The position numbers and the translations under genes are program-made. Of a stretch of DNA of 64,000 nucleotides, positions 8,308 through 17,653 are shown piece by piece. Below the pieces are notes generated by a model. That model saw only the letters and a list, made by a program, of their open reading frames with translations, did not search any database and was not told where the DNA came from. Position 1 is the first letter of the stretch, and the number at the start of each line of letters is the position of its first letter. Source of the DNA: Desulfarculaceae bacterium (lineage in GTDB: Bacteria; Desulfobacterota; Desulfarculia; Desulfarculales; Desulfarculaceae); assembly GCA_020444545.1 (NCBI GenBank), contig JAHLKT010000004.1, positions 372,001-436,000 on the forward strand, given 5' to 3'.

Positions 8308-9033
8308 ATGGCCCCCGTTCAAGCGCCCCCGCCAAAAGACGAGGCCCCGGAACAGCCCCACTGGCGCCGCTGGCTCAAGTGGGGCGCTCTGGCCCTGTTG
8401 CTCATGGGCCTGGCCGCGGTGTGGCGCTTCACGCCCCTGGACAGCCTGCTGCAGGAATCCACCCTGGCCGCCTGGGCCGCCAAGCTCAAGGGCACCCATC
8501 TGGCCTCCCTGGCGGTGATGGCGGTGTACATGGCCGCGGGCGCGGCCATGGTGCCGGTGGCCATACTCACCGGGGCCTGCGGGCTCATCTTCGGCCCTTG
8601 GTGGGGCGCGGCCTACGCCCTCCTGGGCTGCATGGCCAGCTCGCTGATGCTCTACGCGGTGGGCCGGGCGGCGGGCCGCCACAAGGTGGGCCGGTGGTCC
8701 GGCGGCAGGCTGGGCCGTCTGACCCAACGCCTGGCCGACCACAGCCTGAGCACCATCATCCTGGCCCGCATCCTGCCGGTGGCCCCCTTCACGGTGGTCA
8801 ACCTGGCGGCCGGGGCCACCAGGGTCGCTCTCTGGCCCTATGTGCTGGGCACCTTTCTGGGCGTGTTGCCCAACACCCTGGCCATCACCGTGTTCGCCGA
8901 CCGGCTGCACCGCCTCTGGCGCGAGCCCCATTGGCAGGACGCACTGGTGGGCCTGGCGGTGCTGGCCGCCCTGGCCTTGCTCACCTGGGCCCTGCGCCGC
9001 TACACCCGCCGCCGCAAGGCGGCCCCGGCCTAG
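8308..9033 (+). CDS. TVP38/TMEM64-family (VTT domain) inner-membrane protein
   Basis: 241 residues with a hydrophilic proline-rich N-terminus (1-20) and about five to six hydrophobic segments. The VTT/SNARE-associated core is visible as VPVAILTGACGLIFGPWWGAAYALLGCMASS, followed by the conserved ILARILPVAPFTVVNLAAGATRV re-entrant region and a C-terminal arginine-rich tail (LRRYTRRRKA). This family relates to DedA proteins and is thought to act in membrane lipid or undecaprenyl-phosphate handling; no catalytic role is established. The gene follows the acyl-CoA ligase closely and ends in a strong intrinsic terminator overlapping its last codons. Confidence 0.85.
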   Translation: MAPVQAPPPKDEAPEQPHWRRWLKWGALALLLMGLAAVWRFTPLDSLLQESTLAAWAAKLKGTHLASLAVMAVYMAAGAAMVPVAILTGACGLIFGPWWGAAYALLGCMASSLMLYAVGRAAGRHKVGRWSGGRLGRLTQRLADHSLSTIILARILPVAPFTVVNLAAGATRVALWPYVLGTFLGVLPNTLAITVFADRLHRLWREPHWQDALVGLAVLAALALLTWALRRYTRRRKAAPA

Positions 9034-9049
9034 CCGGGGCCTTTATTTT
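9021..9049 (+). terminator. Intrinsic terminator overlapping the stop of the VTT gene
   Basis: Perfect 9-bp stem GGCCCCGGC/GCCGGGGCC (9021-9029 and 9033-9041) with a 3-nt loop, followed by TTTATTTT. The stop codon lies in the loop. It sits between convergent genes. Confidence 0.85.
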
Positions 9050-9067
9050 CCGGGATAAAGCACCCGC

Positions 9068-9553
9068 CTACTCGGACAGGCGGCAGTGGTCCGGCCCCCT
9101 TATGATGAGCACCGGGCAAGGGCTGTGGCGTTGCACTTTCTCGGCCACCGAGCCGAAGAGCACCCCGGCCACGTCGCTGCGGCCCTTGCTGCCCACCACC
9201 AACAGATCGGCCTTTTCGTCCTTCACCGCCTTGATCACCTGCTCCCAGGGCAGCCCCTCGCGGAACACCAGGCGGGTGGGCACACCCTGAGTCTGGGACA
9301 GGAATTTCTTCTCAATGGATTCGCGGCGGCTGTCCTGCGCCTCGGCAATGGCCTTTTCGCGGTCAATGCCCAGCCCCGCTCCGCCGTAGCGTTCCACGGT
9401 ATCCAGATAGCGGGTGTTGATCACATTGACCAACACCAACTCGGCCCCCATCCCCTTGGCCAGGACCAGGGCGTGCTCAAAAGTGTCCTTGGAGTACTTG
9501 GAAAGGTCGATAGCGGCCATGATCTTTTTGTACTGTACTTGGCAATCATCCAT
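9068..9553 (-). CDS. Universal stress protein, UspA family
   Basis: 161-residue single-domain Usp. The N-terminus (YKKIMAAIDLSKYS) carries the conserved aspartate of the nucleotide pocket, and the C-terminal GSKGRSDVAGVLFGS fits the ATP-binding G-x2-G-x9-G-S/T signature, so this is predicted to be an ATP-binding Usp. ATG at 9553 has GAGG 9 nt upstream and a sigma70-like promoter ahead. It is monocistronic, convergent with the VTT gene. The physiological partner is unknown. Confidence 0.92.
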   Translation of the reverse strand: MDDCQVQYKKIMAAIDLSKYSKDTFEHALVLAKGMGAELVLVNVINTRYLDTVERYGGAGLGIDREKAIAEAQDSRRESIEKKFLSQTQGVPTRLVFREGLPWEQVIKAVKDEKADLLVVGSKGRSDVAGVLFGSVAEKVQRHSPCPVLIIRGPDHCRLSE

Positions 9554-9605
9554 CTTCGTTACCTCTTTGGTGGTGCCGCGTAGGAAGTGTCGTTTATACC
9601 TTGAT

Positions 9606-9633
9606 GATATATAGCCTTTTCAGGAGCCGTCAA
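9606..9633 (-). promoter_or_regulatory. Sigma70-type promoter of the uspA-like gene
   Basis: On the minus strand TTGACG (9633-9628), a 16-bp spacer and TATATC (9611-9606) give a good promoter match about 46 nt upstream of the start codon at 9553. Confidence 0.5.
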
Positions 9634-9747
9634 CTTTAAAGCCCCTTGATGGCTCGGGCCGTCTACAATGGTACATTAAATCCAGGTTCGCCCGCCGCCC
9701 CCGGGCAGCCGCCTACCCCACTCGCGCCCAGGAGCAGAACAGGTCTC

Positions 9748-11244
9748 ATGTCAGGCAAGCCCCAAATCGCTCTGATCAACCCCGGTCTGGAATACGCCTC
9801 CAACCGCGGCCTCTCCTACACCCCCACCGGCCTGGCCATCCTGGCCGCCGTGCTTCAGAAGCAGGGCTTCGAGGTGGCCTGGCTGGATATGCAACTGGCC
9901 GAGCCACAGGAGCTGGCGCCCCTGGTGCGCTCCTTTTTGCGCGATTACCGGCCGGTCATGGTGGGCGTGGGCGGCACCAGCAACACCCGCTTCGAGAGCT
10001 TTGCCATCGCCCAGGCGGCCAAGGCCGAGCACCCCGAGACCCTGGTGGTCTTCGGGGGCAGCCACGCCACCTTCACCGACCTGGACACCCTGGAGCACGT
10101 CCCGGCCATCGACTGCGTGGTGCGCGGCGAGGGCGAGGATACCTTGAGCGAGCTGGCCGACCAGGTGGCCGGCGGCGGCCGCGACTTCGGCCCCATCAAG
10201 GGCCTCACCTGGCGCAACGGGGCGGGCATCGCGGTGAACCCCGGCCGCGAGCGCATCAAGGAACTCTCCCGCCTGCCCTGGCCGGACTATGACCTGATTC
10301 AGGGCCACCGCTACATCAGCCCCATGCAGATCAGCGAGGAGCCTGGGCTCTCCACCCTGTCTTCGCGGGGCTGCCCCTATGGCTGCGCCTTCTGCTCCTC
10401 CACCGCCATGTGGGGCAGCAGCTACACCGCCCGCGAGTCGGCCGACGTGGTGGACGAGATCCTCATGCTCAAAGAGCGCTACGGCATCAAGGGCATCAAG
10501 TTCTACGACTCGATCCTATCGCTCAACCGCAAGCGCCTGGTGGAGCTGTGCACCCAGCTCATCGACCGGGGCGCCCAGGTGCATTGGGAGTGCGACGTGC
10601 GGGCAGACACCGTGGACCCCGAGCTGCTGGACGTCATGCGGGAGTCGGGCTGCTACATGATCTCCATGGGCCTGGAGTCGGCCGACGAGAACGTGCGCCA
10701 GTGCATCGGCAAGAAGCTCCGGGTGGAGCAGCTGGAGCAGGCAGCAGCCTGGGCCAAGGAGCGCGGCATCTTCGTCAAGGCCTTCCTGATGGTCGGCAAC
10801 CCCGGCGAAACCCTGGCCTCGGCCCACAAGACGGTGGAGTTCATCGACAGCCACGTGGGAGTCATCGACCGCATGCCCCTGGGCCCGGCCAAGATCTACC
10901 CCGGCACCCTCCTGGAAAAGATCGCCATGGACAAGGGCTACCTTCCGGCGGACTGGTCCTGGTCGGAGTATTACAAGGTGGAGGCCCACGCCAACGTGTG
11001 GGGCGAGCTCTACACCCCCTTGTTCCTGCAACCCGGCTTCGGCTTCGAGGAGATCAACAAGGCGATGTACCACTACTTCGAGGTGCATCAGCGCCACTTC
11101 CCGGACCTGCCCCAGGCCCTGCCCAACCTCAGCCCGGGCAGCCTGCTCAAGCGCCTGAAACGGGTGCGCTCGGCCGGCGAGGCCGCCGAGCTGGTAGTCA
11201 AGGGCATAAAAGCCCTGCGCCAGAAGCTCAACCGCAGCCTGTAG
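9748..11244 (+). CDS. B12-binding-domain radical SAM protein of unknown substrate
   Basis: 498 residues from ATG 9748, the first methionine opening directly into the B12-binding fold (KPQIALINPG). Upstream in-frame starts to 9646 would add a low-complexity proline-rich segment. Residues about 1-140 form a cobalamin-binding-type domain (no clear DxHxxG motif, as in many BchE-like enzymes) with VVFGGSHAT and VVRGEGEDTL. The radical SAM core follows with CPYGCAFC at about 209-216 and GLESADENV further on. The C-terminal tail is family-variable. Such enzymes do methylations, ring closures or rearrangements in lipid, cofactor or natural-product pathways. The gene stands alone, so no substrate can be inferred. 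Confidence 0.88.
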   Translation: MSGKPQIALINPGLEYASNRGLSYTPTGLAILAAVLQKQGFEVAWLDMQLAEPQELAPLVRSFLRDYRPVMVGVGGTSNTRFESFAIAQAAKAEHPETLVVFGGSHATFTDLDTLEHVPAIDCVVRGEGEDTLSELADQVAGGGRDFGPIKGLTWRNGAGIAVNPGRERIKELSRLPWPDYDLIQGHRYISPMQISEEPGLSTLSSRGCPYGCAFCSSTAMWGSSYTARESADVVDEILMLKERYGIKGIKFYDSILSLNRKRLVELCTQLIDRGAQVHWECDVRADTVDPELLDVMRESGCYMISMGLESADENVRQCIGKKLRVEQLEQAAAWAKERGIFVKAFLMVGNPGETLASAHKTVEFIDSHVGVIDRMPLGPAKIYPGTLLEKIAMDKGYLPADWSWSEYYKVEAHANVWGELYTPLFLQPGFGFEEINKAMYHYFEVHQRHFPDLPQALPNLSPGSLLKRLKRVRSAGEAAELVVKGIKALRQKLNRSL

Positions 11245-11566
11245 CGGCGGTGAGGCGCGGCGAAAGCGCATAGGGTAGAAAAGATTAAGAGGTTGGGGGA
11301 AAAGGGGGGATGCGGCGGATTGCTCTACTGGGGCGCACCTGTTCGGCCGTTCAATTACCCAGCCCGAGGGGAGCCATCCCCGGCATAACAAGGTTTTTTC
11401 TGGCCGCGCATATCCCCCTGTCGGCCATAGCCGTCACGCTCCCGTGGCGGGTGGACCAAACCGCACACCCCTCCACGGCCTAGCGCCGCCCCGGCGGCCT
11501 TCCCCTTCCAAACTTCTTTTTTATATGATGCCGCCCCGGCGCGGGGCTTCGGATCTTGCTAGCGCC
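11245..11566. other. Intergenic region between convergent genes (no gene seen)
   Basis: About 320 bp between the radical SAM gene and the GntR gene, which converge. It holds two short GC-rich hairpins near its right end: GCCGC/GGCGGC around 11490, followed by a T-rich stretch ending in TTCTTTTTTATA, which could end the radical SAM transcript; and GCCCCG/CGGGGC near 11531. No convincing coding frame. Confidence 0.4.
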
Positions 11567-12283
11567 TCAGGCTTCCTTGAGGTTCTCGAAGTAGTCGATC
11601 ACGAAGTTGATGTGCGAGCGCATGTAGTCAAAGGCCGCGTGGGTGTCGTGGGCCTTGATGGCCGCCAGCACCCTCTCGTGCTGGAGATGCACCAGGTCAA
11701 CGTTGACCAGGTCCTGGTAAAGGATCTGCAAGTTCTCGCGGATGCCCGCGGCCATGTAGTCATAGAAGTGCTTCATGAGCTGCACTTGCAGGCGGTTCTT
11801 GGTGGCGTAGGCGATGCGCATGTGGAAGTAAACGTCTTCCGAGCTGCCCAGGCCGCCCTTTTTTATCTGGGCGTTCATCTCGGCCAGGCTGCGCTCCAAG
11901 AGGACGATGTCCTCCTCGTTGGCCCGACGGGCGGCCAGCACCGCGCTGTTGCACTCCAGACCCAGGCGCACCTCCAAGAGCTCGGTAAGGCTCAGGGATT
12001 GGCCCTCGATCATCAGGCCCAATGGGTTGCGTTCCAGGCCCTCGTGATGGTTGGCCACGAAGGTCCCCTGCCCCTGGCGCTGCTCCACCAGGCCTAGGCT
12101 TACCAAACGGCTCACCGCGTTGCGCACCGTGGGCCGGCTCACCCCCATCTGCAGGGCCAGCTCCCGCTCCGGCGGCAGCTGATCCAGGGGCTTCAGCTGG
12201 CCCCGGAAGATCATGTCCCGCAGCTGCTCGAAAACCTGATCCGAGATTTTTTTGGGTTGCACCGGCTTGAAGCGGCTCATCAT
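11567..12283 (-). CDS. GntR-family (FadR/FCD subfamily) regulator of the TRAP/2-hydroxyacid operon
   Basis: 238 residues: N-terminal winged helix (about 10-75, with LPPERELALQMGVSRPTVRNAVSRL as the recognition core) and an all-helical FCD effector domain with the metal-binding pattern of Asp/His residues (HMRIAYAT, HERVLAAI, MRSHI). Two tandem ATGs (12283, 12280) exist; GGGAG is better spaced for the second. The gene is divergent from the dctPQM-dehydrogenase operon. Both intergenic promoters overlap TGGT-N3-ACC palindromes, the half-sites used by PdhR, LldR and FadR. I infer autorepression plus repression of the operon, relieved by an organic acid such as lactate or pyruvate. Confidence 0.92.
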   Translation of the reverse strand: MMSRFKPVQPKKISDQVFEQLRDMIFRGQLKPLDQLPPERELALQMGVSRPTVRNAVSRLVSLGLVEQRQGQGTFVANHHEGLERNPLGLMIEGQSLSLTELLEVRLGLECNSAVLAARRANEEDIVLLERSLAEMNAQIKKGGLGSSEDVYFHMRIAYATKNRLQVQLMKHFYDYMAAGIRENLQILYQDLVNVDLVHLQHERVLAAIKAHDTHAAFDYMRSHINFVIDYFENLKEA

Positions 12284-12310
12284 GGCTCCCGGCGTTAGGG
12301 GCTACGCCTA

Positions 12311-12349
12311 AATTGGTAATACCTTACACCACCTTATTCGCGCAGTAAA
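12311..12349 (-). promoter_or_regulatory. gntR promoter with overlapping GntR-type half-palindrome
   Basis: Minus-strand TTTACT (12349-12344), 17-bp spacer and TAAGGT (12326-12321) form a plausible promoter. The sequence AATTGGT-AAT-ACC (12311-12323) overlaps the -10 and start site; its left half is identical to the perfect operator at 12614. This points to autoregulation. Confidence 0.5.
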
Positions 12350-12581
12350 TCTTATTCAGCTCCGGCTAGCCCTAGCCGGCCCGCCCAGGCCGTTTCGCCC
12401 CGTGACTCCACTCCCAGGCCCGGCCCAGGCTGTGCATTTTCTCGCATAATGAGATGCGCACCCGTCAAACAGGGCCAATGGTATGTTACATTGTCCTTAA
12501 TACCTCCTTACCTTACCTTTCGATCATACTGATTATTTCCAGCTATCCAACATATTAGGCCGTTGGGCTAAAATTTTTCGG

Positions 12582-12630
12582 TTGACAGACGCGGGGGTTT
12601 TTACGTATCCCTAAATTGGTCTTACCAATT
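12582..12630 (+). promoter_or_regulatory. Promoter and perfect GntR-type operator of the TRAP/dehydrogenase operon
   Basis: TTGACA at 12582-12587 is followed 18 bp later by a weak -10 (TATCCC, 12606-12611). Immediately downstream, across the expected start site, lies the perfect palindrome AATTGGT-CTT-ACCAATT (12614-12630), which matches the TTGGT-N3-ACCAA operator type known for PdhR/LldR-like regulators. The geometry fits repression. Confidence 0.65.
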
Positions 12631-12836
12631 GACCGTAAGTAACCGGAAGGCTGCTTGCCCTGCCTGCTCGGCCCTTGGCAGGCCCTCCGAAGACTCTGGC
12701 CCAGGCCGAAACCGATGCGCCGCATTGAGGCGTTTCGTCCATATAAACCCGCCGCGCCTTGTGCGGCGGCTCCCTGCGGGAGCCTCCGGCCGGGCGGGCA
12801 AGTGACCTGAAAGCCAATGTACGAAGGGAGGAAGGC

Positions 12837-13919
12837 ATGCGCAAAGCAGCCAAACTTTTGACCCTGGTGATGGCCCTCAGCCTGCTGATGGCCGCGCCCG
12901 CCCTGGTCTCGGCCAAGGAAAAACCCGTTCTGCTCAAAGTCCCGGTCACCTTCTCCACCGAGCTGCCCGGCTTGGGCTCCACCATCAAGTGGGTCTCCGA
13001 GCGCATCGGCACCCTGAGCGGCGGGGCCATCAAGATGAAGGTCTACGAGCCCAAGAAGCTGGTGGCGCCTTTCGAGATTCTCGAGTCCGTGTCCAAGGGC
13101 AAGGTCAACGCCGGCTACTCCATGAGCGCCTACTGGGCCGGCAAGATCAACGCCGCTCCCATCTTCTCGGCCATCCCCTTCGGCCCCGACGCCAGCGAGT
13201 ACCTCGCCTGGATGTACTACGGCAACGGCCTGAAGTTCTGGCAGGAGATGTATGACAAGAACGGCTACAACGTCCACGTCCTGCTCTGTGGGGTCATCGC
13301 CCCGGAGACCTCCGGCTGGTTCAACAAGGAGATCAACACCCCCGAGGACCTGAAGGGCCTGCGCATGCGCTTCTTCGGCTTCGGCGGCAAGGTCATGCAG
13401 AAGATGGGCGTGTCCACCAGCCTGCTGCCCGGCGGCGAAATCTTCCCGGCCCTGGAGAAGAAGGCCCTGGACGCCACCGAGTTCTCCATGCCCGCCATCG
13501 ACAAGCGCCTGGGTTTCTACAAGGTCGTCAAATACAACTACTACCCCGGTTGGCATCAGCAGGCCTCCCTGTTCGAGCTCTTGATCAACAAGGACACCTG
13601 GAACTCCCTGAGCAAGCATCAAAAGATGTGCCTGGAGATCATCACCCGCGCGGCCACCGCCGACTCCCTGGCTTTCGTGGAGTCCCTGCAGGCCCCGGTC
13701 ATCAAGGAAAACGTGACCAAGCGCGGCGTTATCAACAAGTACTGGTCCCCCGAGATGCTGGCCGCCTACAAGAAGGCCTGGCTCGAGGTGGTCGAGGAAG
13801 AAAAGAAGAAGGACCCCTTCTTCGCCAAGGTGTGGGACGACCTGAGCAAGTTCCGCGAGGAGTATGAGTACTGGTCCTCGGTGGCTTTCCTGCCCCGGCC
13901 CGCGCCCAAGCTCAAGTAA
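12837..13919 (+). CDS. dctP: TRAP transporter periplasmic substrate-binding protein DctP
   Basis: 360 residues from ATG 12837, chosen for the strong GGGAGGAA ribosome-binding site and the Sec signal peptide that follows (MRKAAKLLTLVMALSLLMAAP..SA). The mature protein shows DctP-family landmarks: the VKVPVTFSTELPGLG N-terminus, GVIAPETSGWFNKEINTPEDLKGLRMR with the conserved arginine that salt-bridges a carboxylate ligand, and SMPAIDKRLGFYKV. It delivers an organic acid to DctQM. The context (2-hydroxyacid dehydrogenase downstream, PdhR/LldR-type operator upstream) suggests lactate or another 2-hydroxy/2-oxo acid; this is inference. A strong hairpin follows the gene. Confidence 0.93.
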   Translation: MRKAAKLLTLVMALSLLMAAPALVSAKEKPVLLKVPVTFSTELPGLGSTIKWVSERIGTLSGGAIKMKVYEPKKLVAPFEILESVSKGKVNAGYSMSAYWAGKINAAPIFSAIPFGPDASEYLAWMYYGNGLKFWQEMYDKNGYNVHVLLCGVIAPETSGWFNKEINTPEDLKGLRMRFFGFGGKVMQKMGVSTSLLPGGEIFPALEKKALDATEFSMPAIDKRLGFYKVVKYNYYPGWHQQASLFELLINKDTWNSLSKHQKMCLEIITRAATADSLAFVESLQAPVIKENVTKRGVINKYWSPEMLAAYKKAWLEVVEEEKKKDPFFAKVWDDLSKFREEYEYWSSVAFLPRPAPKLK

Positions 13920-13948
13920 ACCCGGCCCCAAGGGGCTTTCCCCTCCTG

Positions 13949-13978
13949 GCGGGGCGGCGGCCTGCGCCGCCGCCCCGC
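13949..13978 (+). other. Intercistronic GC-rich hairpin between dctP and dctQ
   Basis: Perfect 13-bp stem (13949-13961 with 13966-13978) and 4-nt loop just downstream of dctP. No T-run follows. Same position relative to a binding-protein gene as the hairpins in the three liv operons. Confidence 0.7.
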
Positions 13979-14024
13979 TCCCTCGCCCAGACCCCGGCCC
14001 GTCCGGGGCATTCGGAGACGGCTC

Positions 14025-14553
14025 ATGAGCGGCGATTCTCACCAACCACCGGCCATTTGTAAAAAGTTGGACCGGTTTGTCATCAAGGTGGGCAAGGTGG
14101 CTGCCTGGAGCAACTGCCTATTGGTGCTGGCCATCATCCTCAACGTGGTGCTGCGCTATGCCTTCGGCAAGGGCCAGGTGTGGCTGGAGGAGCTGCAATG
14201 GCACCTCTACGGCCTGGCAGTGATGATCGGCCTGTCCTACTCCCAGGCCATGGACTCGCCCATTCGGGTGGACATCATGCACCAGCGCTTCTCGCGCCGG
14301 GGCAAGGCCTTTTGGGAGATCGTGGGCTCCCTGTTGTTCCTGCTGCCCTGGGTAGCGGTGCTCATCTACATGGGCGTTGATTTCTGGACCGAATCCTGGC
14401 GGGTCAACGAGGCCTCGGACTCTCCCCTGGGCCTGCCCTTCCGCTGGATCATCAAGGCGGTGATTCCCATCTCCTTCGCCCTTTTGGGCACGGCTGGCAT
14501 CAGCCGCTTCATAGCCAGCATCGCGGTGCTCGCCGCGCCTCGGGGGGATCGCC

Positions 14554-14564
<11 letters not shown>
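14025..14564 (+). CDS. dctQ: TRAP transporter small permease DctQ
   Basis: 179 residues with four predicted membrane helices. The family pattern is visible: a first helix ending in NVVLRYAFGKGQVWLEELQWHLYGLAVMIGLSY (the conserved W-x-EE-L motif) followed by DSPIRVDIMHQRFSRRGKAF. It forms the Na+-coupled membrane complex with DctM, whose gene overlaps its 3' end by 11 nt. Confidence 0.93.
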
Positions 14565-15939
<1,375 letters not shown>

Positions 15940-15959
15940 GCAGCGATTAGGAGGGCCCC

Positions 15960-16442
15960 ATGGCGGTCAAGATTCTGTTGGCGGTGGATTTTTCCGGCTA
16001 CAGCGGCGACACGGTGAAGCTGGCCGGCGAGCTGGCCAGCTGCCTGGGCGGCGAGCTGGTGGCGCTGAACGTGCTGCACCAGCGCGTTGTGGACGAGCTC
16101 CGCTTCATCCAAGGCACCACCGAGCTGCTTGACTGCGAGCAGGCGGTGGCCCAACGCAAGCAAGGCCGCCAGCAGCGCCTGGAAGAGCTGGTGCAAGAGT
16201 ACGGCCTAACGGCCCGCTGCCTGGTGGAGATCGGCGTGCCCTGGGAGGCCATCCTGGACGTGGCCGCCCGCGAGGAGGCGGCCTACATCGTCATGGGCAC
16301 CAAGGGCCGGGGCGACTTCGCCCGCACCATGCTGGGCTCCAACGCGGACAAGGTGTACCGCCATAGCCCGGTGACCGTGGTGTCGGTGCGCGGCGACAAG
16401 CACCGCGAGCACCTTGGCCGTGCGCGGGGCGCGGGGGCCTGA
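15960..16442 (+). CDS. Universal stress protein (UspA family) inside the 2-hydroxyacid operon
   Basis: 160 residues; N-terminal VKILLAVDFSGYSGDTVKLAGEL with the conserved aspartate, and MGTKGRGDFARTMLGSNADKV matching the G-x2-G-x9-G-S ATP-binding signature. RBS AGGAGGGCCCC precedes ATG 15960. It sits between the TRAP genes and the cytochrome gene, whose ATG overlaps its stop by one base, so it is part of the operon. Usp proteins linked to TRAP systems (for example TeaD with TeaABC) regulate the transporter in an ATP-dependent way; the same role here is inferred. Confidence 0.9.
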   Translation: MAVKILLAVDFSGYSGDTVKLAGELASCLGGELVALNVLHQRVVDELRFIQGTTELLDCEQAVAQRKQGRQQRLEELVQEYGLTARCLVEIGVPWEAILDVAAREEAAYIVMGTKGRGDFARTMLGSNADKVYRHSPVTVVSVRGDKHREHLGRARGAGA

Positions 16443-17653
16443 TGCGCCGCCTCCTGCCCATAGGCGGGCTGTTCCTGGCCGCGCTGGTGCTGGTCCTGGC
16501 TTGGTCCGCTCCGGCGGCGGCCATGGCCAAAGCCGACGCGGCCTGCCTCCAGTGCCACGCCTCCGAAGGCCTGGCCGACGGCAAGGGCCAAGACCTGGGC
16601 CCGCACGCCGAGCTTTCCTGTGTGGAGTGCCACCAAGGCGCCCAGCAGGTGCCTCACGAAAACATCACCCTCGCTTCCTGCACCGACTGCCATCTGCCCC
16701 ACAACGAAGAGGCCAGCGGCGACCTGCACGCCGGGGTGTCTTGCCAGGCCTGCCACTTCGGCGGCGAGGCCGGTCCCCACGCTCTGGTGCCGGTAAAGAA
16801 CCAGGCTTCGTGCAAGCGCTGCCATTTTGAGGGCAACCAGATTGGCGCGCCCGCCGCGGTGCTGCCCCCCAAGAGCGCGCTGTGCCTGGCCTGCCACACC
16901 GCCACCCTCAGCCTGGCCGACTGGCCCTCGCGCATCGCCCTGGCCTTGCTGCTTCTGGGCTTCGTCGGCTCGCTGGCCTTCTGGCTCAGCGGCGGCGGCG
17001 CGGGCCCGGCCCCGAATCACAAAAGCGCCTGGCGCATCGGCCCGGCCCTGAGCGCTCTGCTCCTGGACGGCCTGTTGCAGCGCCGCTTGTGGCGTCTGTC
17101 GCGGGGCCGCTGGCTGGTGCACGCCCTGATTTTCTTGCCCTTAGCCGCGCGCCTAGCCTGGGCCTTGGCAGCCCTGGTGCTGGGGCGCTGGGCCGTGGGC
17201 AGCTATTTCACCCAAGCTCTCTTGGCCAAGAACCACCCGGCCACGGCCCTGTTCTTAGACCTCACCGGCCTGATGATCCTGGCAGGCGGCCTGCTGGCCC
17301 TGGGCCGCCGTTTGGCCCGGCGGGGCGCGGCCCTGCCCGGCCTGCCCCGGCCCGACTGGCCCGCCCTGGCCCTCATCGGGCTCATCGTGCTCAGCGGCTT
17401 CATCACCGAGGGTGCGCGCCTGGCGCTCACCGGACACGGCGGCGCGCCCTGGGCTTTAGTGGGCGCGGCGCTTAGCCACCTGTTCACGCCGGGCCCGGCC
17501 CTGCAAAGCGCCTATGCCTGGCTGTGGTACGGCCACGCCATCTGCTACGCCGCCTTTGTGGCCTATCTGCCCTTCAGCCGTTTGCGCCATATCCTGCTGG
17601 CCCCCCTGTGGCTGGCTATCCGGGCGGGCGGCGAGACCAAACATGGAAAGTGA
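16442..17653 (+). CDS. Hexahaem cytochrome c fused to a NarI/HdrE-like membrane domain
   Basis: 403 residues. A Sec signal (1-27) leads to a periplasmic domain with six CxxCH haem-binding motifs (CLQCH, CVECH, CTDCH, CQACH, CKRCH, CLACH) within about residues 33-160. A C-terminal part with about five to six membrane helices follows, carrying scattered histidines (for example WLVHALIFLP, WLWYGHAICYAAFVAYLPFSRLRHI) as in NarI/DsrM/HdrE b-type cytochromes that exchange electrons with quinone. It overlaps the usp gene by 1 nt and the dehydrogenase gene by 11 nt. I infer that it links the cytoplasmic dehydrogenase/HdrD-like proteins to the menaquinone pool and to periplasmic haems. The fusion is unusual. 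Confidence 0.82.
   Translation: MRRLLPIGGLFLAALVLVLAWSAPAAAMAKADAACLQCHASEGLADGKGQDLGPHAELSCVECHQGAQQVPHENITLASCTDCHLPHNEEASGDLHAGVSCQACHFGGEAGPHALVPVKNQASCKRCHFEGNQIGAPAAVLPPKSALCLACHTATLSLADWPSRIALALLLLGFVGSLAFWLSGGGAGPAPNHKSAWRIGPALSALLLDGLLQRRLWRLSRGRWLVHALIFLPLAARLAWALAALVLGRWAVGSYFTQALLAKNHPATALFLDLTGLMILAGGLLALGRRLARRGAALPGLPRPDWPALALIGLIVLSGFITEGARLALTGHGGAPWALVGAALSHLFTPGPALQSAYAWLWYGHAICYAAFVAYLPFSRLRHILLAPLWLAIRAGGETKHGK

Larger units (their letters stand above)
12284..12836. promoter_or_regulatory. Divergent control region between gntR and dctP
   Basis: A 553-bp non-coding region, AT-rich compared with its flanks. It contains one imperfect operator-like site next to the gntR promoter (12311-12323), one perfect site next to the dctP-side promoter (12614-12630), and a weaker palindrome ATGT-T-ACAT near 12484-12492. 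The 200-nt stretch after the second operator forms the leader of the long operon; no riboswitch was recognised in it. Confidence 0.6.
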
